From Nymphaea colorata (Eukaryota; Streptophyta; Magnoliopsida; Nymphaeales; Nymphaeaceae), in NCBI RefSeq assembly GCF_008831285.2, contig NC_045143.1, positions 5,899,503 to 5,963,502 of the forward strand: a stretch of DNA of 64,000 nt, given 5' to 3'. Each line of letters begins with the position of its first letter. Position 1 is the first letter of the stretch. A program made the translations under genes and the position numbers. Below are positions 1 through 13,468 of this stretch, piece by piece. The notes below the pieces were generated by a model. It did not search any database, was not told the DNA's origin, and saw nothing but the letters and a program-made list of their open reading frames with translations.

Positions 1-74
1 GTACCTCTGGCGAACAGGAAGGGATGCAAAACTGATTCTTCTGACTGCCATGTCCGCAAGAGGAAAAGGATACT

Positions 75-142
75 CTGAGAGAGAGAGAGAGAGAGTGAAT
101 TTGGAAGTGTTTGGCAGCTGGTTCAGACTGAAGAGAGAGTGA

Positions 143-188
<46 letters not shown>
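75..188. repeat. GA microsatellite with a duplicated spacer
   Basis: Two GA-rich tracts (about 75-96 and 130-188) are separated by a unique segment of roughly 30 bp. A closely similar copy of that segment follows the second tract at about 194-223; both contain the core GGCAGCTGGTTCA. The block is therefore a small tandem duplication of tract plus spacer. GA tracts of this kind are frequent in plant 5' leaders and promoters, but no clear gene start follows. Confidence 0.8.
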
Positions 189-191
<3 letters not shown>

Positions 192-379
192 GGTTTGAAG
201 TGTTCGGCAGCTGGTTCAAACTGGTTTGGAAGAACACAGCTGGGGAATAATTGGAGCGTTGTTGTAGGTGTCCAGGCTCATCGACCTCCACCCTGCACAA
301 AGCAGATCCTACACTCTACCCGAGGCTGAACGCCTACCACCTGCACTGCACCCACGCGGTTCTCATACTTGTATTGCAG

Positions 380-514
380 TCCCCCGAGTACCCTTTGCCC
401 AGAATCTGCTTCTCCCATGAGGAAAAGGTGAAATTAAAGCCGAAGTCACCCGTTGTTTTACACAAGCATGCCAGATACCTCGCATATGCCTGTGACAGGC
501 TTCTGAAACAGTGA
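380..514 (+). CDS. Possible terminal exon of an unrecognised gene
   Basis: A 44-codon open stretch begins directly after a good splice acceptor (TTGTATTGCAG, ending at 379) and ends in TGA at 512-514. Its peptide is basic and low in repeats (SPEYPLPRICFS at the start, YLAYACDRLLKQ at the end), which looks more like coding sequence than its surroundings. I do not recognise the family. No convincing upstream exon was found between the GA tract and the acceptor; the open frame continues upstream to 251 but lacks protein-like character there. It may be the end of a gene starting left of the window, or chance. Confidence 0.25.
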   Translation, partial: SPEYPLPRICFSHEEKVKLKPKSPVVLHKHARYLAYACDRLLKQ

Positions 515-2209
515 TGCATTGTCGATGAATGGAATGGTTTTGTTGGTATTTTACATTTCTGGGACACCCTAAAGAGTTTACTAGTTGAACCTTGTAGCAA
601 GTGATTATCTTTTGCTTGCTGTGACTTTTGAACATGCCACATCTCAGTCTTGAAGAGGAAGAGAGCACTTACAGACCTTTCTATTTCTTTGTTCGTGGAT
701 TATTAGTAGCATGAGCATCATCCAAACTGTAACCAAGACTTGCTTGGTAGAAGGGAAAGTTAGTTGCGATTTTTCTTTTGTGGGATAACTAAAAAGGCAA
801 GGTGGACATGCGTGCTTTACAGACCTGAAGGGCTTTTGTTTGAGTTTACACTGCTGAGGAGGTGACTGCAAGCATATACATGTACTTGCTCTGACGTCCA
901 TTTTCTCTTCTTAGCATTACGAGAATCCAACCGCGTTGCACCCAGATTGTCAGATTAACTGAATTGAGCATGCGAAATAAATAGGATTAGATGAGAAAAG
1001 ATTGTTCGCGAGGATTTCATTGTAGTGGATTTGGAATGGGTATGCATCAATCCAAGTCTTATTATTGGCCAGTTTTGTTAGAGCAAATGAAATTGGTTTT
1101 CGCTTCTGCATCCAAAATCAAACTACAACCCAAATCCAACGGATAAAGTCATAAAACTGAACTGATGACATGATACATACCAATTAGCCAGTGAAGATTT
1201 GATGTCAGCCTTCCTCGACCCAACTCTAAATTCGAACCCCAAAATCCCATTATGATGGAATCTGCAACGCGAGATTGCAAACCAAACTTACTGTACTTTA
1301 TATTCCTGATGCCCATTATCGCAGTGTGTCCCAACAGTTTGTCGCTGATGCTCCTTTTTCATGGAGTTGGAAAATTTTCGGGCTTGACCACCTTTATGCT
1401 AATTCAAATTCCGAAGAAACAAATCTAACTCTGTTTAGGAATCTTAGAGCTTGCCGGACAACCTATTTAACTATTCTAATGCAGTGTTTTAAACACCTAC
1501 CCAAGAAGATTTCCTTTGCGAAATCCATTTTGCCATTCACAATGAACAGTGCCAGGCATGGAAGTCACAAGGGATGGTTCCTAAATGGAGCCAGAATAAA
1601 ATCGGAAATTGCTTTCCATTGAAACCATGCAAGTGCAACCCGAGGTGTGAAAAGTAAGGGCTGGAAAACCAACCAGGACCCTGATGGGGCCCTATTATTC
1701 TTTCTGCTGCCAGGAAATTTCAGAAGAGCTGCATTCCTTGACAATAAAAATCCCAGCTCTCTACAGTCTATGAATTTTGAAGCCCTTCAGAAAGAACAAG
1801 TTGTTCAACCTGAGTTCACATGAGACGAGAGCCACCCCATGGAGAATGAACAAAACATCAAGGGATGTGGAAAGGTGGCTCCACAATTATTATCACAAAA
1901 CAGGTCCGGGGAAGTTCATGGGAATCTGACCAATATATTCAGAAAGTATATCTGTAATTTTGAAAGGGAAAAAAATCTGCAAATGGATGGATTCTTACAG
2001 TTCCATCAAATGACAAATCTTTGAGACCACATATGGAATGTCGGTAAAAAAATTAATTGAATCAAATTTTGGCATATGATTATGCTAGTCGGGATCACTA
2101 GCAGCAGGAATGAAGAGCAGTACACGAGCACCACCCAGGAAATAAAATACATAATTATTACATACAATAAGAACAAAGGAGAGAGACATACATAAATAGA
2201 CATATCTGT
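515..2209. other. Intergenic stretch, no gene seen
   Basis: I see no supported gene. A 115-codon open frame at 1275-1622 has no recognisable domain and no splice context. The last part, about 2100-2209, is probably the 3' UTR of the TRAF-type gene transcribed leftward. Confidence 0.5.
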
Positions 2210-5200
2210 TCAACTATCTGTGCCTTCTTGCAAATCATCTACCAGCTCTTCCTGCTCTGATATCTGCGGCAACATGCTTCTTGCTGCCCGTGTATTCTCT
2301 TGGTTGACCTTGTCAAGGTTCTTCTGGAGTGTCTGCATTTTACTTTCTTGTTGCTTAATTGCTGACGTCAATGACCTCAAATCTGAACGCTCTCTCTGAC
2401 TAAGAGAGAGGGACTGCAAATTCATTAAGGAAAACTAAATCCATCAATATGGCTAGACCAAATAATGGTCACACGTCTAACTAAAAGCTAAGTGTTAAGT
2501 GCAAGGGGAAAAACTTGAATGATAGAAGTACTCTGATATATACATGCAGATACCGGTGTTTACATGCACATGCATGTGTGTAACCGTTAGTCAGTTACAC
2601 ATTACTGTTGTGTTTAAAAAGTTTAGATCAAAAAGGATAAAAATAGGGAAATTATATTTCATGTGCCCAGGGGAAGCATCGACATATATCTTTGACTACT
2701 CATTCTCTCTTGCTCTGAGCTCCTATTAAGAATTTTTTCAAAAAGAAGGTAAAGAATTGAGCAGCATCATTCCTTTTTGCCAGCTCAGATGGAACTAGGC
2801 ATTATACATCTGCATTCAAGAGTAAAGAACAATTCTTCTCATTCAATGACATGAAAGTTCACACATATACTCCATTTGCCACCACCATCTTGGCAAATAA
2901 GCACCGGGGATCATATGCATACTAGAAACTAAACAGTTAGTGGAAGAATGTGAAACCGCAGAGAGAATGATAAAGTTAGATAAGTGATCTTTTATATGAT
3001 TTAGAATAGAAAAAAATAAACAAAAAAGTGAGCAATTTAATTGGCTTATGCCACTATGGATAGAAATTAAGTATTGGATCTGCATTCTTTGTGAGACAAT
3101 TCTCCTACTCTTTTCTCTGAATTGTTTCTTCAGAGTTCACACCCCTCAACTGCATGAAACATTGGTCCTCTACATTAGTCAACTTCATTACCTTCTACAG
3201 CAGAACAGTGACAGCTTCTAGCTTGACTACCTAGTAGTATTCAATAAAGAAAAGGAAAATCACCACACCGAAATGTGGTCCATTATCATTGTGCACTATT
3301 AAAGGTAGATAGCAGTTTTATGTAGTCTAGAGAGAGAGAGAGAGGAGAAGAAGAAACCCAGCGTCATTCTGTTTGGACCACCTTATACACAGATAGTAAT
3401 TCTGATCGTTCATTTGTTCCTTCGAATCTCTGTAACACACAAAGCTGGGAGACAGCCAGAATGGCTCTAGCTGTTGCCTGCTTGTTTCTGAATCTCTAAA
3501 GCACATAACGCTGAGGCCTTTGGACTTCAACTCAAAGATATATGGTCTGAAATGGTGAACAGATCAAATCTGATGTATGCTTGTCAAAATAGGTGCTACT
3601 TTACCAGCAAAAGTACTTTCAGAGTTGGAGGTAGTCTAAACTGTACCTTCATGTCCTCTAAAACAAAGTTTGAATCACATTATATTTGGTCAATAAACTT
3701 ATTTTATGGTGAAGCTATAAGTTTGCTCCTGGAATACGCTATCTAAGCCAACCTACTTATTTTGATCATGAACACACATCTAGTCTGTAAATAAATTGGT
3801 TTCCACTGAAATGACTTCCGCATATCTAAGCTAATGCACAAAAGGAAAAAATTGTAATGGCTTTATATGTAAACATTAGATTTTAGCCAAAAGAAGATTC
3901 AGATCTGGAATCACTTCCACTAAGAAGCCAATCCAATTCTAAAAGAGTCATTGCCATCAATTCTGTTACTAAATCAAGTAACTTTATAGTTGTATCATGT
4001 ATGCAGGTTCAAATTTAGGTAAGATTTGCAGAGCATCATGTGGTTGCCAGAAAACAGCAAGGACCTGAAATATAACATGCAACGGGGGTAAGATGCAAAA
4101 TAAAATTAGGAAAGAAAGAAAAGACTTCACAGCTCATTCTCTTGAACTGCAAAGTACAGGTACAGGTAACTACAGCTTTAAAGCTGCATTTATAGGGTGT
4201 GCCTCCAGTTAGATTTTAACTGTTAGGGTGATATGTCACTCAAATTACATGTCCTTCCTTATGGGGGTTGTTACTCAAATTTTACCAGAGAATTATTTGC
4301 GACTTTGCTATCTTGTGACTGAAAGATTGAAACATCTGCAACACATCATCTCTCTAAAACACCATCAAGTTATAAATTTAGTATAAGCATCTATGAGAAA
4401 ATGATTCCTGTCAATACTCCTTGAAAATTGCTCGCCCTCCGACAGTCGAGTGTTTATTGATCCAAATGAGCATGACAATTCAGCTCCAGAAAATGTTCTT
4501 AAAGGAACAGCTGAGAGACCTTTGTACACCACGACTCTTAATTTTCTCAGAAAAAAAGAATTGGCTTGATACTAAAAGATAAGTTCCATTGTCCAACGAA
4601 AGGAAGTTAAAGGGTGACATTATGAAACTCTCTGTTGTGTCCTAATGTTTCTTCAATTTTATTGCCCATTATGATCTAATCTACTTCTCTGCTAGAGAGG
4701 CTTGGGCTAAAGTGGTAGTCATTACTTCCTAATGGATGTCCCTCTTCCATTTATGCCCCATCAAAGGACTCTTCTGATCTCCTCCATACTAGATCTAGGT
4801 ATTTGCTTCATTAGATGTGGCTAAACTGCTAATTTCCTTTTTGATAATTGAACCAATCCTGTGGAGTCAGTAGAGTACGCATATAAATGCTTCTGTGATG
4901 GAAGATCAGTTCAAGTAGAGATGTCCTATTTGTGTGATACGTGGTGTATAAGTTCTTCTATAGGAAAAGCACCCTTTTGTGAAAGGAAACAGGAAGAAAG
5001 AAGCATAAAGAGTTTAACCAATAAAAAAGGAAATAAACTATGGGACAATCAAGATCCGACACAAAGTAAAATATCGCACTGAATGATTTGGCCATGACAG
5101 ACAAAAACATATAGCACCACAAGAAAAGGTTAACTAGGTATAATTTGGAAGGAAGTAAGAGAAAGTGCAATCAAAGGGAACTTGGAAAGACACCATGCCA

Positions 5201-6908
5201 TTTTCAAAATTATGAAAGATTTTGGGGTGGCAAAGTGTTGTTACATATACAAACTCGCAAGCAGATAAAGACCTCGTAAAGCACTACCAATTCGCCAGAA
5301 TATCTTTCTTGTAAGATAAAACAAACATGTGAAACTACAGAAACAGAACCACCCTTAAAAACAGTGCAGAACTAATACAACAATTGCGCCTTGACTACCA
5401 AACAAATCTAAGGTAATGAAGCTTGTCCTTTTGTGCTTTTTTCCCTCAACAAATAAAGGGTTGGAAGGAACCTATCGGCTACTAAATTATAGGAGTTGAC
5501 ACTTGACAGTAACGAATTCCACTGGCAGAACCCACCCACATTCATGTGAAGGAAATATCTAGCAGCCAATTCTATGGATGCCAAAGATTAGAAACTCTAA
5601 TTCATGAAAATGTGAAATAGACTCATTTAAATAATGGACAGCATTCCCAATTCTCTGGAAAGCGAGGCCGTTTCCTTTTTTTGGACAGAGCACAGCAAGC
5701 CACGTAACATAATGATACAAAGTTGTAGATGTCACCAAAATATGAGGCCTAAGATTATAAGCAAACACGGGAGAAAGAAAGACTAGCAAGTGGCAGTCAC
5801 GGGAGAAGACAAACACCTTCTCGAGCACCGATGCTCTCTGCCTGAGATCATCCTCCGATTCCGCCTGCTTGTGAATGGATTGAAGAACATGCAGTACGTG
5901 AGAAAGAAGGAACTCATCGCAATGTTCCTTAATGTTGCACCAAGGCACGCTCGATCCGCAGCCGACTTGATGGAAGGGGCACTTAACAAGCTTCATGGGG
6001 CAGACCGTGATGCAATGGCGATCCATCTCTCGCCGCAAAACCATCTCTGAGCACCCTTGCTCGCAATCCAGGATCTTCAGGGGGCAAGTGGAATCATGGT
6101 TTTCCAAGTGCACCGCACAGAAGGTAGCACGACACCCTTCGTTCTCGCAATTCATAACTCTGAACGCGCATACCTTCTTGTGATCCTCGAGTTCCTCCGG
6201 CGTATCGAATTTCGCCGCGCAGTGAAACTCATTTTTGAAATCCACATTCTTGATCAGAATCTCTGCTACCGGCTTCCTCTGGTCGATCGGCCAGAACCCA
6301 CGTCTCCCCAATTCCTGAACTACATCGTCAATGTTGTCCTCCCTTCTCTCACTGAGCAACCACCCCGAAACCCGGCTCCAGAGATTCCTCTTCGTGGTCG
6401 TGAAGTCGTCGATCATGTTGGAGATTATCTCGGTGGGATGGAAGGGATCTGAGCTCTCGTCCACGCCATCCAGAATCACGGATTCGGCGACGAACGATTC
6501 GCTCTGTTGCTGGAGATAATCCACCATCTCTTTCCGGAACTCTTTCGCGATCGAGGACACGCCTCTGAAAAGCGCCCCACTAGTATTGTCCGAGCAAGCA
6601 GTGGCCAATCCAACGAGCAGAATCTGAGCGATTTCGTGCGCCAACTGAACATCAAAATAGTCGCAAGGACAAAGAGGCCCGTCTTTCTTCGCCTCCATCT
6701 TCTCGTCCACTTTCAGCTCCACCGTCTCCATCTTCTCACTGTCTTTCAATTCCAACGACTCCATTTTATTCTCTTCGACGTTCAAGTCCACAGAATCCAT
6801 TTTCGTCTCATCGTCGTCCCATTCCTCAGAATCCTTTTCCTTTTCTTCGGCGTATGACTCCGCAGATTCCATTTTCTTCTCGTCGACGTTCGACTCCACG
6901 TGATCCAT
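2210..6908 (-). CDS. TRAF-type zinc-finger protein, two exons
   Basis: Exons on the minus strand are 6908-5817 and 2413-2210, joined across a 3,403-bp intron (donor AAG|GTGTTT, acceptor TTTGCAG|TCC), giving 431 aa with the start at 6908. Residues 1-75 are an acidic, Met-rich low-complexity region with repeated K-M-E/D-S units. Residues about 228-335 carry closely spaced Cys/His pairs (for example CAAKF..., HLENHDSTC, HCITVCPMKLVKC, CNIKEHC) typical of TRAF-type zinc fingers. Residues about 340-420 are predicted by eye to be coiled coil, including the sequence RSLTSAIKQQESKM in exon 2. This architecture matches small plant TRAF-zinc-finger-related proteins of unknown biochemical role; a scaffold function is inference. 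The frame stays open upstream to 6983, so a start 25 codons earlier is possible. The large intron holds no obvious nested gene, only a short GA tract near 3331. Confidence 0.85.
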
Positions 6909-6983
6909 CGGATCAACGCGACCAACAGCAGGAATCAAGCACAATAGGGCGCTCCCACCATCAAATTGTGATGAACTGAACAA

Positions 6984-9900
6984 GAAAATTCATCACCCAG
7001 AAGCCACCACCATTCAAAACCCAAATTAAAATTAAACGAGAAAAGGTAACAATTTTTTGAAAAGGTCTATAGCCATCGCTGATGAAGCCCCTCCCGCCGA
7101 GAGAGAGAAGGAGATCTCGGCTATTAATGGAAAATAGGAGAAACGGCAAATTTCCTCTTGCGTGGTCAGTAGGATCCCAAGGTTTTCAGCAATTCAAAGA
7201 AGGTGGACGTCAGAATTTTCTGCGCCTTGCTTAGGAAATTATGAAGTACGTTGAGGGCAATGCATTCTGAGTTGAATATGCCTACTTTGATTACTTTTGC
7301 GCAAAATGAGCTCCACAAATCCGACGATTTTGTGACCAATGTAATCTTGTTTGAGATCGAGGCTTGAGCTTTGTGTTATTTACAAGAATTATCTACGCAT
7401 CAAAAGGAAAGACTTGCACGTCAACTGTAAGAGCGTGTTTGATTGTCAATGGTTATTAAAGAATACTCTTTGTGCACGACTCAATCAAATATAAGCGAAG
7501 AAATCTAGGGACTTAGACAATTAAACTCCAATAGCTCGTGTTTTAACCACTCACATGCCTAACTAAACTTAGTCTTTGGAAGTAATGAGATAGTCGCAAT
7601 GAGTTTACACATAGGGCGAGCAACTTAAGTCTCAAGTTTTATTAACATCAATATGCATCTATCATATGGAAGAAAATGATAAGTTTAGGAATATGCTTCA
7701 ATCTTTAAGACAGATTAATAGAACACTCACATAGTGTTTCAACTTCCAAACACTCTAAAAGAGAGCGCCAATTGGTTGGGTTAGCGAATGGTAAAAGATG
7801 AGTTGGTAATTTGATGCTCTTGAGTGTTCATCCTTCCATGTGTTGAGATACTAGCCTTAGGGTGTTGCAATAAAGAGTAGAGATACCTGGTCAGGTACCC
7901 AGCCTGCCTGATGCCCACCTCTATTGATGACCGGTTTAATGAAGCTAAAAGTATGATAAAGATCTCCTTTTTTTATTAAAATAGTTTGTTAAGTACATGT
8001 TTGGACTATAAAATCAGTTTTCAGATACTGTTTAGTAGTACCTACTATGGTTTAGTATTACCTACACGGTTACTTAGTAGTCACGTTCTCGAAAGTTGAA
8101 ATTTCATGGAAATTACAAGAAGCCTTTTTGTGGGACATAATATAGTTGGGATTTTTTATTTGTTGCATTAACTCTAGCGGCTTTCATTATGTACCTTGTT
8201 ATTTAATGAAACCCACCTACCCAAAGAAGTACATTAAAAATATGATACGAAAACCTAACAGAATTTGTAAGCTGTTCACCGCAATTTATTAACGTTTTTT
8301 TTTTCATTAGTGACTTTTATGAGGACTTGAAAAGGCAAAATTGACCAATTTTCCATTGGGATCTCTTTTTTCTATCTTTTACAAGATGGCACCATACTTT
8401 TAAGGGGTCCATAAAAAAAAAACAACAACAACAATTTGTAGGTAATCATTGGACTGTGAGGTGATGTTCCATTCCTTAAACGAATTTAGTGACTATATAT
8501 ATACAAAAGGTGGAAGTTGCGATGTGCTAGATAGTTGTTGGATTTGGATTGTTAAAATTTAAAAATCTGTCGCTAAAAAGCTGTCAAATCACTGTAAACA
8601 GTGGCTAATGTAAATTTTGTGGCTATTTTATGATAACAAATTTTTAAAATTTTCTAAACACGGCCCCATTGAACACACACCCGTTCTGCATGACATGACA
8701 ACATAATGCTCTTCTATTTTCAATGTTGAATAAGTTGTAACATACAGTTTTCAACTGCATATTACTCATATTAAAAAGTGCCGGCTCTGAAGATTAGCAT
8801 CATCAAGAAGAAGTAAGTTTTGCATGCAGGTCAAGGCTGCTGACAGTTCAGACCGCATGGCATCGACTGCATCGTCAGCCATGAAAGCTTCTTGCAGATC
8901 AGCAGGCCCCGGTTCACAGTACAGCACACGAGTTTAAGTAGATCGACTCACAGCTATTGTGAGGACGACGGTACCCAAAACCTTTTGTCGTTGTCCATCT
9001 CTCCGCGTATACTAAAAACCAACATCGAGCCAGGTGTACTGCTGTTGACCCAACTGTGGCTTGAAGGCCTGAACCTCGAAACTTTATAGGAGTACATTTC
9101 TAAGGTACTGTGGCATCAGTTTTCTCAAATGAATCGAGCAACCAGTTGCTTGGCTCTCAATCTGCTCTTCAAAAGGTTTCTGTGGGTTAATAGAAGAAAC
9201 AAAAACTAAGATGTTAAAGAAATGAAAAATGAATAATATATAAAGGGTGGTACTCTTGAATCGGCCTAGTGAATTGAATCAATTTGTCATGGATTCGATC
9301 AGAATTTTCGCCGATCATATCCGAATTGGCCGGGTTATAGGCTAGCAGATTCAAGCTGACTTTGACAGTGTTGGTTTTCTCCAAGATATTGCAGGTAGAT
9401 TGCAGCAATCTTGAAGTGCTTGAGATTCTGGCGATCTCTGGGTCCTCTGAGCTTAGATCTTTTTTGGTTTCTTCTCACATCACTACTCGAGGTGATAAAA
9501 AAAGTTTGTTTTTAATGCGAGAGTTACTTTTCAGGTTCAACTTCATGTCCCTACAATCTAGACAAGTTATAAAATTCATCCTTATATTGTGATTGACAAA
9601 TCCATTCTCGTATTTTAAGTCGAATTTCATTTTTTTGTTGGTTCAACCAAGGTCAGCAGCTTACTGTAATCTCAGTAAAATGAGCTTTTATATGATTATA
9701 TCTGAAGAACACCTGTAAGCCATTCTAATGGCTCCTTACTTTCTTTTTTGTTTTTTAGGATAATTGCACTCTTTCATTCAAATTAGACGAACAAGCTTAA
9801 TACCAAGCTCTAGTTAATTTGGTATAATGAAGTACAAGGAGCAGGGATAATTTTTATCAGTAGCAAAAAGACGGATTTTCAATCACCTCAAAGTCACAGA

Positions 9901-12900
9901 TGAGTTCGATCGAAGGCCAAATCTTTTCTATGCAGCATGAAAATGTTCGTAATCGGAAATCAGGAAGACCTGCACGGCCAGAATTTCTTGGTTTGGCTGA
10001 ACTGGACTAAGGGTACCCTCGTCTGAGCTGTGACAACTTAGAATTGTCAGATATTACTCAAACAGTTCCATCAAGACTTTGAAATTTCAAACAATTCTGT
10101 CCAGAACAAAATTGAACTGTTGTTTTAAGAAATACCAGTTATGGGCTTAAAGTGGTGTTTTTTAGGTACCTTCTTAGTTTTTATGATAAATATAAAATAT
10201 AATTATTTTTTGAATTGCTTTTTCGATTAATTGTCCGATCCAGGTATGTAGGTGTGTGTGTGTTTGTATAGCGTTAGGGTGCATATGAATTTGCATTGAT
10301 ATTGACAACGCTAGTTGAAGCACTTCTCTGCTTCTGCTCCTGAACTTCTTCCTTCTGAAATCTGACATATCAAGTCCCAAGAAAATGAGGGTATCATGAA
10401 GTGCTCTACCAATCAAATTCAGACGTACCAAAAATTTGTATAGCGGCCTGTTTTTGAAGCAATTTGATGAATGATATACTTAGACCAAGATGTCAGCAGC
10501 TTTCACATCCATGGATTAGTGCTTCTTAAAACCTATGTATATATTCTTCAACACCATTTCTTCTGCATTACATTCAGTAACATTATTTGGTTTTCTTGTG
10601 ATTGTTACTGGATTACAATTGATGGGTCTTCACAGCATTGATGCCATCCTCATTGGGAGGAGGTTTGGAAGTAAGAACAAAGAAGAACTACAAGCTAGGC
10701 ATATAAAAAGATATGTTAGGAAACGAAATCTGCTTAACAAGTTGAATTTTGTTCTCTCGGTTTGACATGAGGAAAAGGGATGAGGAAAATTAGAGAGCAA
10801 GATTGGATAACATAATGATCAGGAAAAATTTTGCATCATTTTTGTTCAACCTCTCTAGTTTTTTTTCTGTCCTCTAATTCACTCCAATTTCAATCAATGG
10901 GTTCAAGTACATTATCAAGGCATGTCTGCTATGATTAGTAGCCCTTCCCTTAGGTCCATAAATCTAAGTACATTGAGTATGTTTGACGACCTCAGATCTC
11001 ATATCGGCAGTTAATCTCAAATCCACATTTTCTGTAACTCATTGTTTAAACAAACAGCGAATTTTGGGGGTCGGACCTCAAGCCCTCGGTGTTCTCAGGT
11101 CACCTTGAATCTTATCTGATGTAAACAAACATAGCCTTATATTTGGGGCAGAACCTCCATAACTAAGTGTCAAAACATTTAGTTTTGACTCTTCCAGATG
11201 GAATAGTCACCACCTACTTATAAAATCTTCTTATACCTAGGAATTGGACCAAATTTATGGCCTCTATCAGCATGAAAAATGCAACCAACTGTCCCCTAAA
11301 TTCTTTTCAAGTAGAGGGAAAACCCTTCATGTGTGTAGCCCCACAAATTTGTAACAAATATTTGATTGAGAAGTTAAAATTTGAGGCCGAGTCTTTTTCA
11401 ATGAGATGAAACATTCGTTTGGAAGAATAAGACGGAGAGGTCAGTCCCAGAATTGAAACATGAACTACCACAGGGAATCACGCTTCTTGTTAGGAAGAAA
11501 CAAAAACGGAAAATTGAAGCATGAGAAAGTAGGTGAGACATCACTATATTTTCGTTGCGAGATACATCCATTAACTAACTGCTAACTCTTGTGCCTCATT
11601 ATTTTCTTCGATTGTGTTATAAGAAACTCGTGCATTGAATTTTGATGGGGAAAAAAAAAACCCTTCGTGGGAGTTGAGACCAGATTTTGCCATGAAAGTT
11701 GCATGACTCGGGAAAAAGGCCGTACCATTAATGTTGGGCTTTCACCTGTTTTCCTGTCTTTGTTCTTTAAATCTGCTGTCGTCTTGGTGAAATGCCAAAT
11801 TTTGACAGAGATGTGTGTGAAACAAACAGAGCCCTCGGCTTGCCACGAATTTTTATGTCAAAAATAAGCTGTACTGCCAGAAAATAGACAAAAATTTGGA
11901 GTAGAGTGAAACAAACAGCATAGCAAGAAAAGCATGTGTGGGTCCAACATTAATGAAGCACCGAATTCATTCGCAGGTCATGCTATTTTGATGGCAAAAT
12001 TCAGTACCAATGGGTGAAATAGATGAGACCTTAGCTCTGATTTACTGAACTGGTAGCTCCTACTTTTTCAAATATTCATCAACTATTTCAGGCTCCCAAC
12101 TTCTGCAAAGGAGGAAGAAGGTGGGATCATGTTATGGTTATATGCTTATCAGGTAGCTCCCATTACTGTAAATTGATACCTCCTACTTTACCAAATCCAT
12201 GAACTGCCTTCACTTCTCAACCACTCCAAAAAGAGAAATTTATTTGAGAAAAGCTCCTTGCTGAACGACTACCAATGTCATTAAAATCCATTATATTACT
12301 CCTGATTCGGCTGATAATAATAGTCCAATTGATTTCAGAATAGTTTACTGCAGAGAATGAGGCAGCGGGGAATCGATTAGGTCCAAACGATAGTTTGTCT
12401 TTTTTCTTTACTTCTGTTGATTTCTTTTTTAAGAACGGAGAAGATGACCCAATTGCATTCTGTACAGGATCGACAGTATAGGTTCGCAGTAATGCAGTCG
12501 GCGAATAAAAATTTTATTGGAGAACCAAGCACGTTCTTCCTCCAAGGTTCTCAGCCATCAGTCAAAGTCCAAATTTGACTGCAAAAGCCAAAAAGTTCGG
12601 CCCTCCACTGGAGAAGCTGCCTCGCACGTTTTCATCTGAGGCCAAAATGCCGACGCTCTGTTCGACTAAGACAGTCATGGACATCTCCTCCCCATTTCTG
12701 ACTCTGACTTTCCTTCTGTAACAGCAAATGCCATAAACGCCCATGGTTGCTCTGCTTACCTAACCTACGCGTATTCTGACAATCTTGGCTTTTCGTCTAA
12801 AGTTAAGGTTGCTAGTGTCAACTTATTAAGCAAAATCATTCCAACACCCAAGAATCTAGTGATTTGAGTTTGATTAGCTGACAGCTCAAGTCTCAAGCAT

Positions 12901-13029
12901 CTGTATGTGCAGTCTATAAACAAAGTGGAGGAATAGAAAAAAGAAGCAAAAAAAAGAAAAGCAGGAAGCAGGAGAAAGAAAAAACGATTGCTTTGAGAAT
13001 GTTACAAGGACAATCACAATTGATTATTT
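6984..13029. other. Intergenic stretch with dispersed non-coding DNA
   Basis: About 6 kb between the TRAF-type gene (leftward) and the DUF3511 gene (rightward). It is AT-rich, with scattered homopolymer runs and a short GT repeat near 10252-10264. No ORF carries a recognisable domain. Two weak coding-like pieces on the minus strand, 8766-8882 and 12562-12744, are discussed as findings and not called as genes. The last few hundred bases probably contain the DUF3511 promoter and leader. Confidence 0.5.
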
Positions 13030-13129
13030 GATGGTAGTCTCCTCTCTTCTCCTTTGAGGAGACCACCACGCCTTTTCTGAGTTTTGGGCACCCACTAACA
13101 ATCGAGTTGAAATTTTTTTGGTGGGTACC

Positions 13130-13468
13130 ATGGAAGATTACAGATCCAGGTCATATGCTGATGGGAGGATGGAGATGGAGGCCTACAACAGGGGATACCC
13201 GGCTCCTGGCATGCATGATATGAGGAGCCATAGTGCATCCTATGCCTCGCAGCCGTATCCCAGAGAGATGAAGGTGAAGAAGATGAAGAATAGTGGAGGT
13301 GGATCATCTGCCAAAGGATGGAGTCTTAATGATCCGGAGTTGCAGAGGAAGAAGAGGGTTGCTAGCTATAAGGTGTATGCTGTGGAAGGGAAGGTCAAGG
13401 GGTCTCTGACGAAGAGTTTCAGATGGCTCAAGGATAGATACACCCAGATCATGTATGGATGGTGGTGA
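13130..13468 (+). CDS. DUF3511 domain protein
   Basis: Single-exon ORF of 112 aa. The start at 13130 sits in a favourable context (TACCATGGAA); the open frame reaches a little further upstream but without an ATG. The N-terminal half (1-60) is polar and rich in Tyr, Met, Arg and Ser. The C-terminal part (about 64-112) is the DUF3511 domain: it contains WSLNDPELQRKKRVASYKVY, then KGSLTKSFRWLKDRYTQ, and ends in YGWW. DUF3511 proteins are small plant proteins without an assigned biochemical function; the conserved basic, aromatic C terminus suggests binding to another macromolecule, which is inference. The 3' UTR likely runs to about 13740. Family assignment is firm, function unknown. Confidence 0.92.
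   Translation: MEDYRSRSYADGRMEMEAYNRGYPAPGMHDMRSHSASYASQPYPREMKVKKMKNSGGGSSAKGWSLNDPELQRKKRVASYKVYAVEGKVKGSLTKSFRWLKDRYTQIMYGWW

Noticed and set aside
5790..6857. Long plus-strand open frames opposite the TRAF-type exon
   Set aside because: They are the antisense shadow of a well-supported coding exon and show no domain.
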